DNA of 64,000 nt from Verrucomicrobia bacterium LP2A (GTDB taxonomy: Bacteria; Verrucomicrobiota; Verrucomicrobiia; Methylacidiphilales; Methylacidiphilaceae), in contig JAFS01000002.1 in assembly GCA_000526255.1 (NCBI GenBank), positions 992,001 to 1,056,000 of the forward strand, written 5' to 3'. Below are positions 45,640 through 54,374 of this stretch, in pieces. Every line of letters begins with the position of its first letter. Within the stretch, counting starts at the first letter, position 1. The notes beneath the pieces are model-generated. The model made no database searches, had not been told where the DNA came from, and was given only the letters and a program-made list of their open reading frames with translations. The translations under genes and the position numbers were made by a program.

Positions 45640-46568
45640 TGCAGCCTATCGAGATTGGGGTGATCGGGGTCGGCCATATCGGCCGGCACCACGCTCGTAT
45701 TTGTTCGGAGCTTCCGCAAACCAAGCTCGTCGGCGTCTTCGACGTCGATGCGCAGCGCTGTCGCGAAGTAGCGGAACTCTATCGAACCGAGCCGTTTCGT
45801 TCCGTGGAGGAGCTTGTCGCGAGCTGCCAGGCGGTGACGATCGCAACCCCCACGGGAACCCACTTCCCGGTTGCCGCGGCGTGCCTGGAAGCGGGCTGCC
45901 ACGTGCTCGTCGAGAAGCCGATTGCGGATCAAGTGGAGCATGCGCGGACGTTGGTTCTCCTGGCACGCGAGAAGGGCCGGCTGCTGCAGGTAGGCCACGT
46001 GGAACGGTTCAACCCCGCCTTCCAGGCGATGGAGCCGCTTCTGCGTGCTCCCCGGTTCATCGAGTCTCACCGCCTCTGTCCCTATCCGGGAAGAAACACC
46101 GAGATCGGCGTCGTCTTCGACCTGATGATTCACGATCTGGAGATCGTCCTGCATCTGGTTCGGGCGCCGGTGGCCTCGATCGACGCGGTCGGGGTGGCGG
46201 TCTTGAGCCCGACCGAGGATATCGCCAACGCGCGCATCCGATTCGTCGGGGGAGCCGTTGCAAATTTGACCTGCAGCCGGATCAGCCCGGAAAAGATGCG
46301 GAAGATCCGCATCTTTCAGGATGACGCCTACCTCTCCCTCAATTACGGGGACCAGTGCGGCGAGATCTATCGGAAGAAGGACGGGAGGATTGAACGGGAG
46401 CCGATCCCCATCGAAAGGGATGAGCCTCTTCGGCTCCAGATCGCCTCGTTCATCGACTGCATCCGGTCCCAGATGAGACCTGTCGTGGACGGAGGAAAGG
46501 GGGTTGCGGCTCTGGACCTGGCCATGCAGATTTCGGATCGGATCGGTGAGGGAATGGCGGTTCCATGA
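45636..46568 (+). CDS. Gfo/Idh/MocA-family oxidoreductase in lipid A operon
   Basis: A 310-residue NAD(P)-dependent oxidoreductase. The Rossmann signature GVIGVGHIGRHHAR is at residues 8-21 and the EKP motif VLVEKPIAD at about 90-98 holds the catalytic Lys. The start overlaps the end of lpxI and the end overlaps the start of lpxB, so the three are co-translated. GnnA-type members of this family oxidise the 3-OH of UDP-GlcNAc so that GnnB can make GlcN3N for amide-linked lipid A. No aminotransferase GnnB is adjacent here, so GnnA is one possibility and not the only one. Confidence 0.78.
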   Translation: MMQPIEIGVIGVGHIGRHHARICSELPQTKLVGVFDVDAQRCREVAELYRTEPFRSVEELVASCQAVTIATPTGTHFPVAAACLEAGCHVLVEKPIADQVEHARTLVLLAREKGRLLQVGHVERFNPAFQAMEPLLRAPRFIESHRLCPYPGRNTEIGVVFDLMIHDLEIVLHLVRAPVASIDAVGVAVLSPTEDIANARIRFVGGAVANLTCSRISPEKMRKIRIFQDDAYLSLNYGDQCGEIYRKKDGRIEREPIPIERDEPLRLQIASFIDCIRSQMRPVVDGGKGVAALDLAMQISDRIGEGMAVP

Positions 46569-47836
46569 CGAGGCTATACCGCAGGAGAAAGTTCTATTTG
46601 GTTGCCGGAGAGCCGAGCGGCGACACCCTGGGAGCGCTTTTGATCGAAGCGCTCCGGCGGCAAGAGCCGGGGGTGATTTGCCGCGGCGCCGGCGGGCCGA
46701 AGATGGCGGCTGCGGGTCAACGGCAGAGCGTTGACCTCACGAAGCATGCCGTCGTCGGCCTCGTGGAGGTGTTGCGCCATTACCCGGACCTGCGGAAGAT
46801 CTTCCATCGCCTGACCCGTGAAATCGAGGCCGCTCGGCCCGACGCGGTTGTGCTGATCGACTATCCCGGATTCAACTTGCGGCTGGCCGGGGCGCTGCGC
46901 CGCCGCTTGCCGTGGGTGAAGCTGATCTATTACGTCAGCCCTCAGGTTTGGGCCTGGAAGTCCGGGCGCGCCGAGGTCTTGTCGGAGTCCATCGACGAGC
47001 TCCTCGTCCTCTTCCCCTTCGAAAAGGAATGGTATTTCCGTCGAGGGAGCCCTCTTGCCGTCTCTTGGGTGGGGCATCCGCTCTGGGATCGCCTCCTGGC
47101 CAACGAGACGGAGGAACGGAACTCCGGCCCCTCCGGTCGGATGACGATCGCGCTCCTGCCCGGGAGCCGGGAAAGCGAAATTGCGCGCCATCTGCCTCTG
47201 CTTCTGGAAGCGGCTGCGGAGATGGAACAGCAGCGCGATGACTTGGAGTTTCTTTGGATCACCCCCGATGCTCGCCGGGAGGCTTGCGTCCGCGAACAGT
47301 TGGCCCTGTACAGGACGAGCGGCACGGTCCGCCTGCGCGTCGGCTACTCCCTTTCCCATCTGGCCCGATGCGATCTAGCCCTGCTCTGCTCCGGGTCGGC
47401 TTCGCTCGAATGCGCGGCGGTGGGTACGCCGCAGCTCCTCGTCTACAAGGCGAGCCCCATCACCTACACCGTAGCCAAGCGGGTGGTCCAGGTCCGGTTT
47501 TTGAGCATGGTCAACCTGTTGGCCGACCGGCAGATCGTCCCGGAGCTCGTCCAGGAAAGGTTGACGCCGGGTGCCATCGCCGAAGCGGCGCTGCATCTGC
47601 TGGCCAGCCCGGACGAGCGCGATCGCATGGTTCGGGCGATGCAAGAGACGCTGCGGCCGATCGCCGTGCCGGGGGCGAGCGCTCGGGCCGCGGCCCGCGT
47701 CTTGGCGGTGGCCGCCCAGCCGAGCAAGATCCGGGAGACGGAGATGCCCGGCAGGCGCGCCAGGGGGAAAAACGTTCTGGCGGGGCCGGAGGAATCTCCC
47801 GCCGGCAGCTTCGCTTCGGAAGGTCGGCCGAACTAG
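46565..47836 (+). CDS. lpxB: Lipid-A-disaccharide synthase
   Basis: A 423-residue peripheral membrane glycosyltransferase (GT19) that joins lipid X and UDP-diacyl-GlcN into the lipid A disaccharide. AGEPSGDTLGALL opens the fold, IDYPGFNLRLA and YYVSPQVWAWKSGR follow near 100 and 120, and LLPGSRESEI and the C-terminal GTPQLLVYKASPITY block complete the nucleotide site. A tail of about 40 residues after the family domain is basic and Pro-rich. The gene ends 57 bases from a convergent gene, with a palindromic hairpin between them. Confidence 0.94.
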   Translation: MTRLYRRRKFYLVAGEPSGDTLGALLIEALRRQEPGVICRGAGGPKMAAAGQRQSVDLTKHAVVGLVEVLRHYPDLRKIFHRLTREIEAARPDAVVLIDYPGFNLRLAGALRRRLPWVKLIYYVSPQVWAWKSGRAEVLSESIDELLVLFPFEKEWYFRRGSPLAVSWVGHPLWDRLLANETEERNSGPSGRMTIALLPGSRESEIARHLPLLLEAAAEMEQQRDDLEFLWITPDARREACVREQLALYRTSGTVRLRVGYSLSHLARCDLALLCSGSASLECAAVGTPQLLVYKASPITYTVAKRVVQVRFLSMVNLLADRQIVPELVQERLTPGAIAEAALHLLASPDERDRMVRAMQETLRPIAVPGASARAAARVLAVAAQPSKIRETEMPGRRARGKNVLAGPEESPAGSFASEGRPN

Positions 47837-47874
47837 GCGAGACGTCTTCTCCGCTGCCCGAAGCCTGGTCTTGG

Positions 47875-47893
47875 GCCTTCCCCCGGGGAAGGC
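47875..47893. terminator. Palindromic hairpin between convergent genes
   Basis: GCCTTCCCC (47875-47883) pairs with GGGGAAGGC (47885-47893) around a single-base centre, so in practice the loop opens a few pairs. It lies between the stops of lpxB and the minus-strand gene at 47894. It has no T-run on either side, so it could serve both strands only weakly. Confidence 0.3.
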
Positions 47894-49288
47894 TCACTTC
47901 CCTTTCGCGGTGGGCAAGCGCAAGAGCAGCTCGGGCGGGTCGGCTCGCTGAGCCTGCAGGATCCCGCTGTAAAAGAGGCGAAAGACATAGCCGTAGAAGC
48001 GCTGGTGCGGGACGGGATGATCGAGGCGATAGGTCACCCGGAGAACCTCGGCGCGATTGATTCCCCAGCGCGGAAAAGCATTCTCGAAGCCGGCGGTCAC
48101 CTCGGCATTGGTCGGCACGATGATGCCCGCGTCAATCTGATCATAAGCGTAAAACTGGTAGCTGATTTGACCAAGCGCGATCTTTGTCCTGGAATCAGCT
48201 GCGATGCGGAAGCGGAAGACCAGTTGCTGACCGAACGGGCTGCCGCCGCCGCTGCTCCGCTCGACTCCGAGGAGCTGGAGGGGCGTTTTGGCCCGATGGA
48301 GAAAGGCTGTTTCGCTGGAGTCCATCCCTTCCGCTTGCGCCGCTTCCTCGAGGTGGCTGCGGGCTCTTTCGTAGGACGCCCCCGCCGCGGGTCCCATCGA
48401 AACGAGCCGACTCCAGTACTCCGTCGCCCGGGAAAGATTCTTCTGTTCCTCGGCTAATTCGCCCTGCCATTCCAGGATGGCCGGATTTTGCGGATCGAGA
48501 TCCTCCGCCCGCGAGATGGCGGTACGCGCGAGCTCCCGGTCGCCCTCGTTCTTGAACCGCTTTGCCTCCTGGAGCAAAGCAGTGACCCGCTCTCGGTTGG
48601 TCAGGGCGGGGGGCGCCAGACGTCCTCCAGTGGGGCGTGGATCAAGCACGAGGGCGAGGGAGCGCCCGTCGTAATGGGGCGACGGAACGGGAGGGCGGGG
48701 CGTGAGGAGCGATGGAATCGGCGGGCCCTGCGAGGCATTCGAAGCCGCCGAGGGAGCCATGAGAACGGGCGCGTGCGTGTCGCCCTTGATCCGGTGACGG
48801 AACCAAAATACCGAAAGAAGTGCCAGTCCTTGGATCGCCACGACGAGGGTGACGAACCAGAGGGACCAAGCGTAGATCTTTGAAGCCACTCGCCTCGGGG
48901 GCGCCGACGGACGTTGCGAAGGAGCGGAGGCTCGCGGCATGGGGGGAGGCGGACGAATTGGGGGCGGCACCTTCACGGGTTCCACACTGGTCGTAAAAGC
49001 GGGAGCCTCCGGCGGGGCTTTTGGGTGTCGCGCGATCGGAGGCGCCGAAGAGGTCGAGATCCCCGCCGGAGGGGAAGGGGAGACGTCGTGCCGGCTGCTG
49101 GCGAGGAGAAGAGGCAAACGCCTTGCCGCAGCCCGGAGCGCGGCCGCATCGATCCTCTTGGCTGCGGTAGGCGAAGCTAAACCTTGAGCCAACGAATCGA
49201 TCGGGGCGGCCGCCGACGCGAAGGAAGACGTTGATTCTCGATCCGGCGTGACTAAGCTATCTGCGTCAGCTCTTTTCAGATCTTGCAT
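47894..49288 (-). CDS. Membrane protein with Pro-rich cytoplasmic part and TPR-like region
   Basis: A 464-residue protein with no family I recognise. The first 135 residues are Ala-, Ser- and Pro-rich. A single transmembrane helix lies at about 138-163 (YAWSLWFVTLVVAIQGLALL). After a second Pro-rich stretch, a TPR-like pair (about 237-290, RFKNEGDRELARTAISRAEDLDPQNPAILEWQGELAEEQ) is followed by a C-terminal beta-rich domain. The start ATG at 49288 is antiparallel to the sigma factor ATG at 49287 within one CATG. It is divergent from the ECF operon, so the two could be co-regulated. No catalytic motif is seen. Confidence 0.7.
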   Translation of the reverse strand: MQDLKRADADSLVTPDRESTSSFASAAAPIDSLAQGLASPTAAKRIDAAALRAAARRLPLLLASSRHDVSPSPPAGISTSSAPPIARHPKAPPEAPAFTTSVEPVKVPPPIRPPPPMPRASAPSQRPSAPPRRVASKIYAWSLWFVTLVVAIQGLALLSVFWFRHRIKGDTHAPVLMAPSAASNASQGPPIPSLLTPRPPVPSPHYDGRSLALVLDPRPTGGRLAPPALTNRERVTALLQEAKRFKNEGDRELARTAISRAEDLDPQNPAILEWQGELAEEQKNLSRATEYWSRLVSMGPAAGASYERARSHLEEAAQAEGMDSSETAFLHRAKTPLQLLGVERSSGGGSPFGQQLVFRFRIAADSRTKIALGQISYQFYAYDQIDAGIIVPTNAEVTAGFENAFPRWGINRAEVLRVTYRLDHPVPHQRFYGYVFRLFYSGILQAQRADPPELLLRLPTAKGK

Positions 49289-49892
49289 GGAAAAACCCAC
49301 GCCCGACACTCCCATACGAGAGCCCACGGACCGCGAACTCGTCCTCTGCTTGCAGAACGGGGATCTTGGCGCGTTCGACCAGCTTGTCAAGAGGTATCAA
49401 GCGCGCCTCTACCGCGTGGTCTATGGCGTCCTGCTCCATCACGAAGACACGAATGACGTTCTCATGGAAACGTTTGTGAAGGCATACCGCAATATGGGCC
49501 GTTTCCGGATCGGAGCATCCTTCTACACCTGGATTTACCGGATCGCAATCAATACGGCGATCAGCCACCGGCGAAAGTTCGCCCGCTTCCGGCTGGTCGG
49601 CGGCTCCTCCGGCGACGGAGAAGACGAGGAAAGGACGCCCGAGGCGTTCGTGGACGAGTCGGCGGGAAAGGAAGCTCTGCGGAAGATTGAGCTTCAAGAG
49701 CTGCATCAGGAGCTCGAACAAGCGCTCCGTCAGTTGAGCGAGGCCCATCGGGCGGTCGTCACCCTCTTTGATATCGAAGGGTTGAGCCATGGCGAAATCG
49801 CCAAAATCGTGGGCTGCTCCGAAGGAACGGTTCGCTCCCGGCTCTTTTACGCCCATAAACGTTTGCGGGAGTTGCTGCGTAATTATGTTTGA
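49287..49892 (+). CDS. ECF sigma factor (RpoE-like)
   Basis: A 201-residue extracytoplasmic-function sigma factor. Region 2 runs from about 16 to 90 (FDQLVKRYQARLYRVVYGVL, DTNDVLMETFVKAYRNMGRFRIGASFYTWIYRIAINTA), and region 4 from about 140 to 195 (LPQL-like EALRQLSEAHRAVV, then DIEGLSHGEIAKIVGCSEGTVRSRLFYAHKRLRELL). It is the first gene in a four-gene run with a membrane protein that may be its anti-sigma factor. The start is uncertain: the ATG at 49287 or a GTG at 49248 both lack a strong ribosome site. Confidence 0.92.
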   Translation: MEKPTPDTPIREPTDRELVLCLQNGDLGAFDQLVKRYQARLYRVVYGVLLHHEDTNDVLMETFVKAYRNMGRFRIGASFYTWIYRIAINTAISHRRKFARFRLVGGSSGDGEDEERTPEAFVDESAGKEALRKIELQELHQELEQALRQLSEAHRAVVTLFDIEGLSHGEIAKIVGCSEGTVRSRLFYAHKRLRELLRNYV

Positions 49893-49930
49893 CGTCTTCG
49901 TCACCGACGGAGCAAAGTTTGGAGTCAACG

Positions 49931-50452
49931 ATGAAGGGACAGCAAGCGAGCGAGACTAGATTGAACGAGCAGTTGCGAATCTTTTTTGAGCATCGTCTGG
50001 CGGAGAAGGCAACCCCCGAATATTTCGAAGGAATGCCGGGGCAGGTTCACCGCCGTTTGCGCCAGGAGCTCGTCGGGCGGCCTCGGTGGTGGGATCGACT
50101 TGCGGAACTTTTTGCTCTCTCGCTTCCAGAGGTGCGGCCGTTGCTCGTTCGGTTTGCTCTCCCGGCAGTCCTTTTCGCAGCCGTCGCAGGCTTCGCTCTG
50201 CAGCATGAGCGCGTGGCCCCAGCCGCGCAGCAGGTGGCGCTCGCGACCGCAACTTCGTCAGCGCGCCTCGTCAGCACAGATCCGGATCTGCTCTGGAACT
50301 TGAGAGGAGACAGGGAACCGTCCATCATCGCGCCGAGAGCGGCATCGGGAGTCGGGGAGGAAAGGACAACCAAGGCAAAAGACCGGGAGAATGGAGGACG
50401 ATCGTTCGTGAGTGTGCTCCCCGTCCGGTATGAAGCCAGCGTTGACTTTTAA
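49931..50452 (+). CDS. Single-pass membrane protein, candidate anti-sigma factor
   Basis: A 173-residue protein with an N-terminal cytoplasmic part of about 75 residues, one hydrophobic segment at about 76-98 (LVRFALPAVLFAAVAGFAL) and a periplasmic tail of about 75. This is the general build of RseA-like anti-sigma factors. No zinc-binding HxxxCxxC motif is present, so it is not a ZAS-type. Its start is the ATG at 49931, with TTTGGAG seven bases before it. It lies 38 bases after the sigma gene and overlaps the HtrA-like gene. The role is inferred from position. Confidence 0.65.
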   Translation: MKGQQASETRLNEQLRIFFEHRLAEKATPEYFEGMPGQVHRRLRQELVGRPRWWDRLAELFALSLPEVRPLLVRFALPAVLFAAVAGFALQHERVAPAAQQVALATATSSARLVSTDPDLLWNLRGDREPSIIAPRAASGVGEERTTKAKDRENGGRSFVSVLPVRYEASVDF

Positions 50453-51503
50453 GCTTTCCCTTAGCGCCATTCTGCTTTTCTGGTCGAGCGCGATTCCCTG
50501 CTTGGCATGGCAGGAATCAATCACCGCTCTTGGCTCAGAGGTCAGTCGGGTATTCGGCACCGCACGCAATGCCGCTGTCCGCGTCCGGGTCCGGCACGAC
50601 TCGACGGAGACAGTCGGTAGCGGATTCTTCATCGATGCGAACGGCACGGTGCTCACCCTTTCGGATCTGGTTTCGCAGGGACAAGAAATTCGGGTGGAGT
50701 CGGAGCGCGGAGTGCTGCCGGCCGTTCTATTGGGGCAGGACAGCCGCAGCGGTTTGGCCCTTCTGCGGGCTCAAACGAGCCGTGCCACTCCGTTTCTCCG
50801 GTTTGCCTCGGGAACCGGGGTGGCCCCAGGCTCGTTTGTCGTGGGAGTGGGATATCCCTTTAATCTCTCGGCCTCCCCGATCGTGGGCGTGGTGCTAGGC
50901 GCGGACCGGCAGTTTCAGGACCGTCTCTTTTGCGTCTCCCACTTGCGCGTCGATATCACCGTCAGCCCGGGAGAGCTGGGGGCGCCGCTCCTCAATCTGC
51001 AGGGCTTGGTTGTCGGCGTCGTCACCATGGTCGTGAACGAGGGAAGGTGGGCATACGCTTTGCCCGGAAGGGCTGCGACTCGCGTGATCGCCGACGTGCG
51101 GCAGTACGGGCGCGTCCGGTATACATGGGCGGGGGTCGGCGTGGCTCGGGTCGGAGATGACCGGACACCGAGCACGGTCATCATTACCCGACTCTTTCCG
51201 AACTCGGCGGGGAAGGAGAGCGGACTGCAGGAAGGAGATCGTTTGGTGCGGATCAACGGCAAACCGGTGCATCATCTGTCGGACGTGGTGGACGCCTCCT
51301 TTTACGCTCCGGTCGGCCAACCGATGACCGTTGCCGTCTCTCGAAACGGGAAAATCAGGCGCTTTTCTCTGCTGGCCGGCGAGCGGACCGCGGACAATCC
51401 GGCAGGATCCCCCGGTTCACCCTCGGTCACGCTCGAAACGTCGTCGATGAAGCCTGCTCCAGGAGGTCCCGTTGAGAAAACGATCGGAGCCGGCCCGAAT
51501 TAG
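50430..51503 (+). CDS. Degenerate HtrA/Deg-like protein with PDZ domain
   Basis: A 357-residue exported protein (signal-like residues 1-26 ending in CLA). It has the HtrA fold and a PDZ domain at about 233-315 (LFPNSAGKESGLQEGDRLVRINGKPV). All three catalytic positions are replaced: His by Asp79 in VLTLSDLV, Asp by Gly108 in DSRSGLALLR, and Ser by Leu183 in GELGAPL. It is thus a pseudoprotease, most likely a sensor or chaperone. It overlaps the anti-sigma candidate by 23 bases and lies in the sigma operon, as DegS/DegP would. Intact HtrA activity would have to come from elsewhere. Confidence 0.82.
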   Translation: MKPALTFKLSLSAILLFWSSAIPCLAWQESITALGSEVSRVFGTARNAAVRVRVRHDSTETVGSGFFIDANGTVLTLSDLVSQGQEIRVESERGVLPAVLLGQDSRSGLALLRAQTSRATPFLRFASGTGVAPGSFVVGVGYPFNLSASPIVGVVLGADRQFQDRLFCVSHLRVDITVSPGELGAPLLNLQGLVVGVVTMVVNEGRWAYALPGRAATRVIADVRQYGRVRYTWAGVGVARVGDDRTPSTVIITRLFPNSAGKESGLQEGDRLVRINGKPVHHLSDVVDASFYAPVGQPMTVAVSRNGKIRRFSLLAGERTADNPAGSPGSPSVTLETSSMKPAPGGPVEKTIGAGPN

Positions 51504-51560
51504 AGGCTGCGATCGGACGCTGCTTGTCCTCCCGATGCGGACGATCGGTGGAGCCTCGCG

Positions 51561-52424
51561 GTGACGGACATGGAGAGCAAGAAACCTGTCGTGATCCCGG
51601 TCGACGTTCCCAGAGCGCGTCCGAGTGTGGTGCCGCACGGTGGGATCGGCGGCCTCCTTTTCTGGATTAGCGTCTCCGTCTTCCTTGGCATCAGCACCTT
51701 CCACTTTTACGGCCATTTTACGGCTCGCGATCGCGAGGCACGGGCTCTACAAGGTGACTCGGAGCTTCTCCGGAGCGAGAACCAGAAGCTCCGCTCGGTC
51801 GTCGACCAGTTGCAAACCGAGCTCAGCCAAACGGGCAGCCTTTTGCGGCTCCAGCAGGATCTCTTGGGGCAGACCGCTACGGCGAACGGAGCCGGGGAAT
51901 CGAACAAGGAGAAAGCGCAGGCGCGAACGCCGTCGGAGACCCTGGAGCTTCGGACCCTGGAGGAGAGGCTTGACAAGGTGTTCGCCGCTCGGGTCCTCGC
52001 CAAGGAAGCCGCAATCCTCCCGCAGGAGACCGGGGTCGTCATCGCCCTCGACTCTCGCACTCTCTTTCCAGGCGCCGGCCTCAAGATCGGGGGTCCCGGC
52101 CAAGCGCTTCTCCGCGAAGTGGCGGCCGGCTTGCAGCCGCTCTCGGGATCGTTCGAAGTGCGGATCGTTGCCTTTGCCGAACCTACGCCGGCAGCTCCGG
52201 GCGCTCGCAAGAGCTCCCTGTCCAACTGGGAAATCTCCTCATTGCGCTCGGCGGCCGTGGCCAAGGCCCTGGTGGACGGAGAGCATCTTGCCGCCGGTCA
52301 GGTCGTAGCCTCCTGCCGTGGAGCCGAGTATCGCACGGCGGGAGGCGCCGGGGCAAACCAGGGGCTTTCCGCCCATCGATTAGAAATCGGGCTCTTCTTA
52401 ACGGAGAACCCCCATAAGGATTGA
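51561..52424 (+). CDS. OmpA/MotB-like cell-envelope protein with coiled coil
   Basis: A 287-residue protein with one N-terminal transmembrane segment (about 27-47, GGLLFWISVSVFLGISTFHFY), a coiled coil at about 55-100 (SELLRSENQKLRSVVDQLQTELSQ) and a C-terminal domain from about 150 that has the pattern of OmpA-like peptidoglycan-binding domains (VVIALDSRTLFPGAGLKIG, LLREVAAGLQPL, SSLRSAAVAKALVDGEHLAAGQV). It is the last gene of the sigma operon. A GTG at 51561 after GGTGGAG is chosen; an ATG at 51570 is also possible. A link between envelope and wall is inferred. Confidence 0.7.
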   Translation: MTDMESKKPVVIPVDVPRARPSVVPHGGIGGLLFWISVSVFLGISTFHFYGHFTARDREARALQGDSELLRSENQKLRSVVDQLQTELSQTGSLLRLQQDLLGQTATANGAGESNKEKAQARTPSETLELRTLEERLDKVFAARVLAKEAAILPQETGVVIALDSRTLFPGAGLKIGGPGQALLREVAAGLQPLSGSFEVRIVAFAEPTPAAPGARKSSLSNWEISSLRSAAVAKALVDGEHLAAGQVVASCRGAEYRTAGGAGANQGLSAHRLEIGLFLTENPHKD

Positions 52425-52452
52425 CCAGGGGATGCGAAAGGATCGGCTGGGT

Positions 52453-52647
52453 CTAGCGAGCGCCAAGATGGAAGGTGAACACCTTCAGTCGAGCTTCTTT
52501 CGCCTTGCGCCGGCGGCGGTCGGATGGTTTCTCGAAGGAGCGTCGCGCGCGTACTTCGCGTAGAGTGCCTTCGCGGTCGAGCTTGCGCTTGAGCCGTCGC
52601 AGGGCCTTATCGATCGATTCACCTTTTTTTACTCTGACTTCGGTCAT
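52453..52647 (-). CDS. rpsU: Ribosomal protein S21
   Basis: A 64-residue basic protein of the small ribosomal subunit. MTEVRVKKGESIDKALRRLKRKL is the conserved start, followed by EVRARRSFEKPSDRRRRK and a tail of basic residues. The ATG at 52647 has GGAGG eight bases upstream. It overlaps a longer upstream frame of no homology. No neighbour suggests co-regulation. Confidence 0.93.
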   Translation of the reverse strand: MTEVRVKKGESIDKALRRLKRKLDREGTLREVRARRSFEKPSDRRRRKAKEARLKVFTFHLGAR

Positions 52648-52717
52648 TTGCCTCCAGGGTCTGTTTGCTCGTTCACGGGAAAGGGGCTCCCCTTTCCGGA
52701 AATTCGATCCGTCTGGT

Positions 52718-53707
52718 TCATCTGTCGGGAAATAGAACAGCCGCACCCGCGATACGGCCCTCCCGAAGGGCGCTGAGAGCCTCGTTCGCCTGCGAGAGCG
52801 GGTACGAGTGGATATGAGTACGAAAATGCACGCGCCGTGCCAAGGAAAAGAATTCTTCGCCGTCCTGCCGCGTCAGATTGGCCACGGAGACGATCTCCCT
52901 CTCTTCCCAGAGCAGGCGGTAGGGGAAGGAGGGGATGTCGCTCATGTGGATTCCCGCGCAGACAACTTTCCCGCCTCGATCGACGGCCCGCAGGGCGGCC
53001 GGGATCAGATCGCCGACCGGGGCGAAGAGAATGGCCGCATCGAGGGGGTCGGGGGGAACCACCGTAGAGGCGCCCGTCCAGACCGCACCCAGCTCCCGGG
53101 CCAGGGCTTGCGCCGCGGCATCGCCTGCGCGGGTGAAGGCATAGACCTCCTTCTCCTGGACGACGGCCAGCTGGACGAGCAGATGCGCCGCCGCGCCGAA
53201 TCCGTAGAACCCGAGTCGGTTTGCCCTCTCTGCCTTCCGGTAGGATCGGTAGCCGATGAGCCCGGCGCAAAGGAGGGGAGCGGCGTCCCCGTCGGCGTAT
53301 TCCTCCGGCAGAGCGAAGACGAATCGCTCATCGGCCAGCAGATATTCCGCATAGCCGCCGTCCCGGGTGTAACCGGTAAATTCCGGATGTTCGCAGAGAT
53401 TTTCCCGGCCACTGCGGCAGAAACGACAGTTCCCGCAGGTCTTACCCAGCCAAGGGATTCCTACCCGCTCTCCCACGGAGAATCGCCGAGCGCCCAGACC
53501 CGGCCGGACGACCGTCCCGACGACCTCATGACCGGGAATGAGCGGCCGCTTCGGCTGCGGCAGCTCCCCGTCGATGACGTGGAGGTCGGTCCGGCATACG
53601 CCGCAGGCCTGGACCCGGATGAGCAGCTCTCCCTCCCCCGGTTCCGGCGTCGGCAGATCCCGTTCGACAAGACGCCTTCCCGGCCCATCCCAAACCATGG
53701 CTTTCAT
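52718..53707 (-). CDS. Zinc-dependent alcohol dehydrogenase (AdhA/AdhP-like)
   Basis: A 329-residue medium-chain dehydrogenase. Catalytic zinc ligands are Cys38 (GVCRTD) and His60-Glu61 (GHE). The structural zinc is held by Cys91, Cys94, Cys97 and Cys105. The Rossmann block GFYGFGAAAH near 178 is altered from the usual GxGGxG (GFGAAA), which suggests NAD(P) preference not easily read. The His-to-Arg change in CRTD occurs in related AdhA enzymes. It lies 70 bases upstream of rpsU on the same strand and is divergent from the host-attachment-like gene. The natural alcohol is unknown. Confidence 0.85.
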   Translation of the reverse strand: MKAMVWDGPGRRLVERDLPTPEPGEGELLIRVQACGVCRTDLHVIDGELPQPKRPLIPGHEVVGTVVRPGLGARRFSVGERVGIPWLGKTCGNCRFCRSGRENLCEHPEFTGYTRDGGYAEYLLADERFVFALPEEYADGDAAPLLCAGLIGYRSYRKAERANRLGFYGFGAAAHLLVQLAVVQEKEVYAFTRAGDAAAQALARELGAVWTGASTVVPPDPLDAAILFAPVGDLIPAALRAVDRGGKVVCAGIHMSDIPSFPYRLLWEEREIVSVANLTRQDGEEFFSLARRVHFRTHIHSYPLSQANEALSALREGRIAGAAVLFPDR

Positions 53708-53801
53708 CGATCGAAGAGATTCCGCTCCGCCAGGGAGCGGAGGGGAGAATCCAGGCTATCCCCTCGGGCACTCCCCGTCAATGGGATCTCCTTCTGGTGT
53801 C

Positions 53802-53831
53802 TTGACGAGCGGAGCCAAAAGCCCATAGCCT
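53802..53831 (+). promoter_or_regulatory. Possible promoter of the gene at 53919
   Basis: TTGACG (53802-53807) and TAGCCT (53826-53831) are separated by 18 bases, and the coding start is 88 bases downstream. The -10 matches only three consensus bases, so this is a weak prediction. Confidence 0.3.
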
Positions 53832-53918
53832 AGGCGGAATTGGCTCGAGAACCAATCCAGAGGAATCGGTCGCGAGCAGGAGGAACGAAACCAACGATTG
53901 GGCTAGGCGAAAGAACTC

Positions 53919-54374
53919 ATGCGGATAGATACGTTAATCACTGCGGACTTGGGGCACCTGAAGGCATACCGGGTGTCGGTGGACGAGCTTTCCGGGAAAA
54001 CCCACATTCAGATCCTCGCGGATCAACTTCTTCCGGAAGCGCATAAGAAGCACGGCGATATCGAGACCGACGAACCCGGTCGTTATTCGGTCCGGACCGG
54101 AAAGGTTGCGCTCGGCCGTCCCGCCGGAGAGGAGCACAACCTTGAGCTGGAAATCCGCAAGCGGTTGCTCTGCCAACTCGCCCGGGAGATCGAGTCCGTT
54201 CTTCAGCGAGAGAGCGGTGAGGGTAAGCGCTGGGGCCTGGCTGCCGGTGCCGAAGTGCTCTCCAGGCTGCTGGAGAAGCTCTCCGCCTCGACCCGGGAAA
54301 GGCTGGTCAAGACGATTCCCGCCGATTTGACGAAGCTCGACAAGGACGAGGTTCTTTCGCGGTTCACCGCGTAG
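53919..54374 (+). CDS. Putative host-attachment-type protein
   Basis: A 151-residue protein whose N-terminus (TLITADLGHLKAYRV) and overall pattern resemble the 'protein required for attachment to host cells' family, which also occurs in free-living bacteria and whose role there is unknown. A second strand block, KRWGLAAGAEVLSRLLEKLS, is followed by TRERLVKTIPADLTKLDKDEVLSRF. There is no signal peptide. It overlaps the end of the pyruvate kinase-like gene by 11 bases in convergent orientation. Assignment rests on pattern only. Confidence 0.5.
   Translation: MRIDTLITADLGHLKAYRVSVDELSGKTHIQILADQLLPEAHKKHGDIETDEPGRYSVRTGKVALGRPAGEEHNLELEIRKRLLCQLAREIESVLQRESGEGKRWGLAAGAEVLSRLLEKLSASTRERLVKTIPADLTKLDKDEVLSRFTA

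Noticed and set aside
47875-47893. A strong bidirectional terminator after lpxB
   Set aside because: The palindrome is good but has no T-run on either side, so it is kept only as a weak candidate.
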